This document shows, piece after piece, positions 62,123 through 64,000 of a stretch of 64,000 nucleotides of DNA (positions within the stretch are counted from its first letter, which is position 1; the number at the start of each line of letters is the position of its first letter). Where the stretch lies: contig NZ_CP068983.1 in the NCBI RefSeq assembly GCF_016801025.1, positions 2,541,001-2,605,000 on the forward strand. The letters are read 5' to 3'. Under the pieces are notes generated by a model, which saw nothing but the letters and a program-made list of their open reading frames with translations, was not told where the DNA came from and did no database searches. Origin of the DNA: Paradevosia shaoguanensis (lineage in GTDB: Bacteria; Pseudomonadota; Alphaproteobacteria; Rhizobiales; Devosiaceae). Made by a program: the position numbers and the translations under genes.

Positions 62123-62214
62123 ACGGGAACTGAACGGCCGGTTCAAGGGCGTTTCAGATGCATTGGGCGATTGTGTCCCTGCCGCTGGAGGAGCGGCGAG
62201 AGAGGGAAAACAAA

Positions 62215-62484
62215 ATGCCGAATTTCAAGAAAGCCGTTGCCGCAATCGCCTTTCTGTCCGTTGGCGCCGTTCTCGCCACCAACGTCCAGGCCGGCCAGTT
62301 CCGCTTCAATTCCGGGGTCGAGGAAAAGAGCATCATCATCGTCGGCGGCAAGCCCGCCCAGGGCCCCCAGGTCAAACCCGACGACATCCCGCAGCCGCAG
62401 GTCAACCCGCGCATCAAGTTCCAGAGCAAGTTCCTGCTCAACTCGCTCAACCCCCAGCCCCTCCCGCCCAAGGAAATCCGCTAG
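62215..62484 (+). CDS. Small exported protein of unknown function
   Basis: 89-aa protein with a Sec signal peptide (AVAAIAFLSVGAVLATNVQA, cleavage before GQFRF) and a mature chain of about 66 residues that is Pro-, Lys- and Gln-rich (IIIVGGKPAQGPQVKPDD; LNPQPLPPKEIR). The ATG at 62215 is preferred to an upstream in-frame ATG at 62158 because AGAGGGA lies just ahead and the signal peptide then starts correctly. No family recognised. Confidence 0.7.
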   Translation: MPNFKKAVAAIAFLSVGAVLATNVQAGQFRFNSGVEEKSIIIVGGKPAQGPQVKPDDIPQPQVNPRIKFQSKFLLNSLNPQPLPPKEIR

Positions 62485-62510
62485 CGGTTCCGCCCACCGC
62501 GGCCCTTCTT

Positions 62511-62623
62511 CCTTCTCCCCTTGAGGGAGAAGGTGGCGGCGAAGCCGACGGATGAGGGGTCAGCGACGCCGGCGAGAACCCCTCACCCGCCCTTCGGGCA
62601 CCCTCTCCCTCAAGGGGAGAGGG
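62511..62623. repeat. RIME-like palindromic intergenic element
   Basis: Roughly 113-base element with long inverted arms: TCTCCCCTTGAGGGAGA on the left and CTCTCCCTCAAGGGGAGAG on the right, each itself a palindrome. Between them GAGGGGT and ACCCCTC also pair. This layout resembles the mosaic intergenic elements of Rhizobiales (RIME-type). No coding content. Confidence 0.7.
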
Positions 62624-62697
62624 ACGATGGGCACGATCGAGTCCGTCCCCAACACCACATCCCCCTGGGGCCGGCACCACCCAATCCCCACCCCCTA

Positions 62698-62786
62698 CTT
62701 CCCCGGGCGAAGACCCGGGGCCTATTGCCCGGCTCCGCCCGAGTGGAGGCATCCGTGGGCCGGCCCCGGTTCTATGGCCGGGGAAG
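62698..62786 (-). repeat. Two-hairpin interspersed repeat, copy 3
   Basis: 89-base reverse-orientation relative of the elements at 56830 and 57065. A perfect CCCCGGG-CGAAGA-CCCGGGG hairpin is followed by a partly diverged second hairpin (CCCCGGT...GCCGGGG), with conserved CTTCCCC/GGGGAAG ends. Confidence 0.78.
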
Positions 62787-62801
62787 TTCCGAGATTGTGC
62801 C

Positions 62802-62837
62802 CCAAAACAAAAAAGCCGCCCTTCCGGGCGGCTTTTC
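62802..62837 (-). terminator. Rho-independent terminator of rpoH
   Basis: Eleven-bp stem (62811-62821 with 62826-62836) and 4-base loop; on the reverse strand it is followed by TTTTTTG. Lies 19 bases past the rpoH stop. Confidence 0.9.
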
Positions 62838-62854
62838 CTAGCCTCACATCGCAC

Positions 62855-63733
62855 TTACGCGTTTTCGCGTGACCGTGCGGCGTTCTGTACCGCTTCCTGC
62901 ACCTTCTCGAAGGCGCGGACCTCGATCTGGCGGATGCGTTCGCGGGATACGTCGTATTGCTGGGCGAGCTCTTCGAGCGTGGCCGGGCTCTCCTGCAGGC
63001 GGCGAGCCTGGAAGATGGCGCGTTCGCGGTCGTTGAGGACGTCCATCGCATTGGTCAGCAGACCCATGCGCTCGTCGTATTCCTCGCTGTTGCCCAGAAC
63101 GGTTTCCTGATCGGGCGTGTCGTCCACCAGCCAATCCTGCCATTCGGAAGCACCTTCGTCGGCGCGCATGGGCGCGTTGAGCGAGGCGTCGCCGGTGAGG
63201 CGGGAATTCATGGACACCACATCGTCTTCGGAGACGTTGAGGGTGGTGGCGATCTGCTTGATCTGGTCCGGATGCAGCGAGCCGTCATCGAGGGCCGCGA
63301 TCTGGCCCTTGATCTTGCGCAGGTTGAAGAACAGGCGCTTCTGGGCCGCCGTGGTGCCGATCTTGACCAGCGACCAGGACCGCAGGACGTATTCCTGGAT
63401 CGCGGCGCGAATCCACCACATCGCATAGGTCGCCAGGCGGAAGCCCTTATCGGGTTCGAACCGCTTGACCGCATGCATGAGGCCGACATTGCCCTCCGAG
63501 ATGACCTCGGAGATCGGCAAGCCGTAGCCACGGTAACCCATCGCGATCTTCGCTACCAAGCGCAGATGCGAGGTGATGAGCTTCTGGGCAGCCGACGGAT
63601 CGGCGTGCTCCTTGTAGCGCTTGGCCAGCATGAACTCCTCGTCCGGTTCCAGCATCGGGAACTTGCGGATTTCCTGGAGATAGCGGCTGAGGCCACCTTC
63701 GGTCGAAAGAACCGGTAGATTGGACTGGGCCAT
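62855..63733 (-). CDS. rpoH: RNA polymerase sigma factor RpoH (sigma-32)
   Basis: Heat-shock sigma factor of 292 aa. Region 2 (ISEGNVGLMHAVKRFEPDKGFRLATYAMWWIRAAIQEYV) recognises the -10 element; region 4 HTH (LEELAQQYDVSRERIRQIEVRAFEKV) recognises the -35. The RpoH box QKRLFFNLRK is present, separating it from other sigma70 paralogues. Conserved N-terminal PVLSTEGGLSRYLQEI. Start at 63733 with GGGGGA upstream. Expected to direct chaperone and protease genes such as ftsH, encoded elsewhere in this window. A strong terminator follows. Confidence 0.97.
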   Translation of the reverse strand: MAQSNLPVLSTEGGLSRYLQEIRKFPMLEPDEEFMLAKRYKEHADPSAAQKLITSHLRLVAKIAMGYRGYGLPISEVISEGNVGLMHAVKRFEPDKGFRLATYAMWWIRAAIQEYVLRSWSLVKIGTTAAQKRLFFNLRKIKGQIAALDDGSLHPDQIKQIATTLNVSEDDVVSMNSRLTGDASLNAPMRADEGASEWQDWLVDDTPDQETVLGNSEEYDERMGLLTNAMDVLNDRERAIFQARRLQESPATLEELAQQYDVSRERIRQIEVRAFEKVQEAVQNAARSRENA

Positions 63734-63812
63734 TTTTAGTCCCCCTTTCCCCCGTTTCTACGGGCAGAGCGTACCGTTCCCGTCCATGAAGGCACAGGAG
63801 GGCACATGGGCA

Positions 63813-63840
63813 TATATAGGTCGATTTCGGGCGCTGATAA
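63813..63840 (-). promoter_or_regulatory. Candidate rpoH promoter
   Basis: Reverse-strand TTATCA (63835-63840) and TATATA (63813-63818) with a 16-base spacer, about 80 bases ahead of rpoH. Weak consensus match. Confidence 0.35.
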
Positions 63841-63942
63841 GACCCACCCGGCACGGATAATGCACGATCTCACGAAAGGTTGCGGGAAAGCGTGCGAGTA
63901 GAAAGCTAGCGCGGACCGCGCCCGAAATCACCTTAAGCTTTG

Positions 63943-64000
63943 TTAACGCGCATAGGCGCGGTTGTAAGGTTGGAGCGCCTCCTGGAGCGCCTGAAGGTCC
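63943..64000 (-). CDS. Possible 3' end of an upstream reverse-strand gene
   Basis: The last 58 bases read on the reverse strand as DLQALQEALQPYNRAYAR followed by TAA at 63943-63945, open to the window edge. It resembles a genuine C-terminus but is too short to identify. Confidence 0.35.
   Translation of the reverse strand, partial: DLQALQEALQPYNRAYAR

Overview
The window is a GC-rich chromosomal segment of an alphaproteobacterium. The adjacent ftsH and glmM, the serC-serA pair behind a serC-type leader, the rpoH group, the thiBPQ operon under a TPP riboswitch, and dispersed palindromic repeats of the kind seen in Rhizobiales all point to Hyphomicrobiales. A Devosia-like organism is my best guess, but this is inference. 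I saw no rRNA, tRNA, CRISPR array, transposase or phage structural genes.

Layout. 1-15.6 kb holds housekeeping and metabolic genes: the 3' part of ftsH, glmM, an outer-membrane barrel, a CBS protein, a YcaQ-like DNA glycosylase, a YdeP-type molybdopterin oxidoreductase, a metallopeptidase-like protein, a divergent LysR/MFS pair, dinB, a Tat-exported deaminase-like protein and an isolated motAB pair. A Tim44-like protein follows at 15.9-16.9 kb.

17.0-37.3 kb is the most unusual part: two divergent, tightly packed three-gene operons around a ~360-bp control region. They encode six large proteins (2371, 1195, 1076, 1056, 569 and 363 aa) that I cannot assign to any described system. Visible parts are an OmpA-like module inside the giant protein, fibronectin-III-like repeats, a phospholipase-D-like fold that has lost its HKD residues, a Ser/Thr/Glu-rich amphipathic region, and a helical protein with a hydrophobic hairpin. 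None has a Sec or Tat signal.

37.4-47.0 kb is an alcohol/C1 oxidation region. It holds the glutathione-dependent formaldehyde pair (frmA, fghA), a periplasmic cytochrome c, a degenerate M50-like membrane protein, and a reverse-strand operon of a PQQ alcohol dehydrogenase, two periplasmic binding proteins and an ABC-2 type transporter. Together these could oxidise alcohols in the periplasm and the resulting formaldehyde in the cytoplasm.

47.5-56.6 kb carries serC-serA with a structured leader, a Tat-dependent bicovalent FAD oxidase split by a one-base frameshift, an EamA exporter, purA, and an acidic membrane protein. 56.6-63.9 kb holds repeat-rich intergenic DNA, the thiBPQ operon with its TPP riboswitch, thiamine diphosphokinase translationally coupled to a class D beta-lactamase-like protein, a small exported protein, and rpoH. 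Three copies of an ~87-bp two-hairpin repeat lie in the intergenic DNA of this last part.
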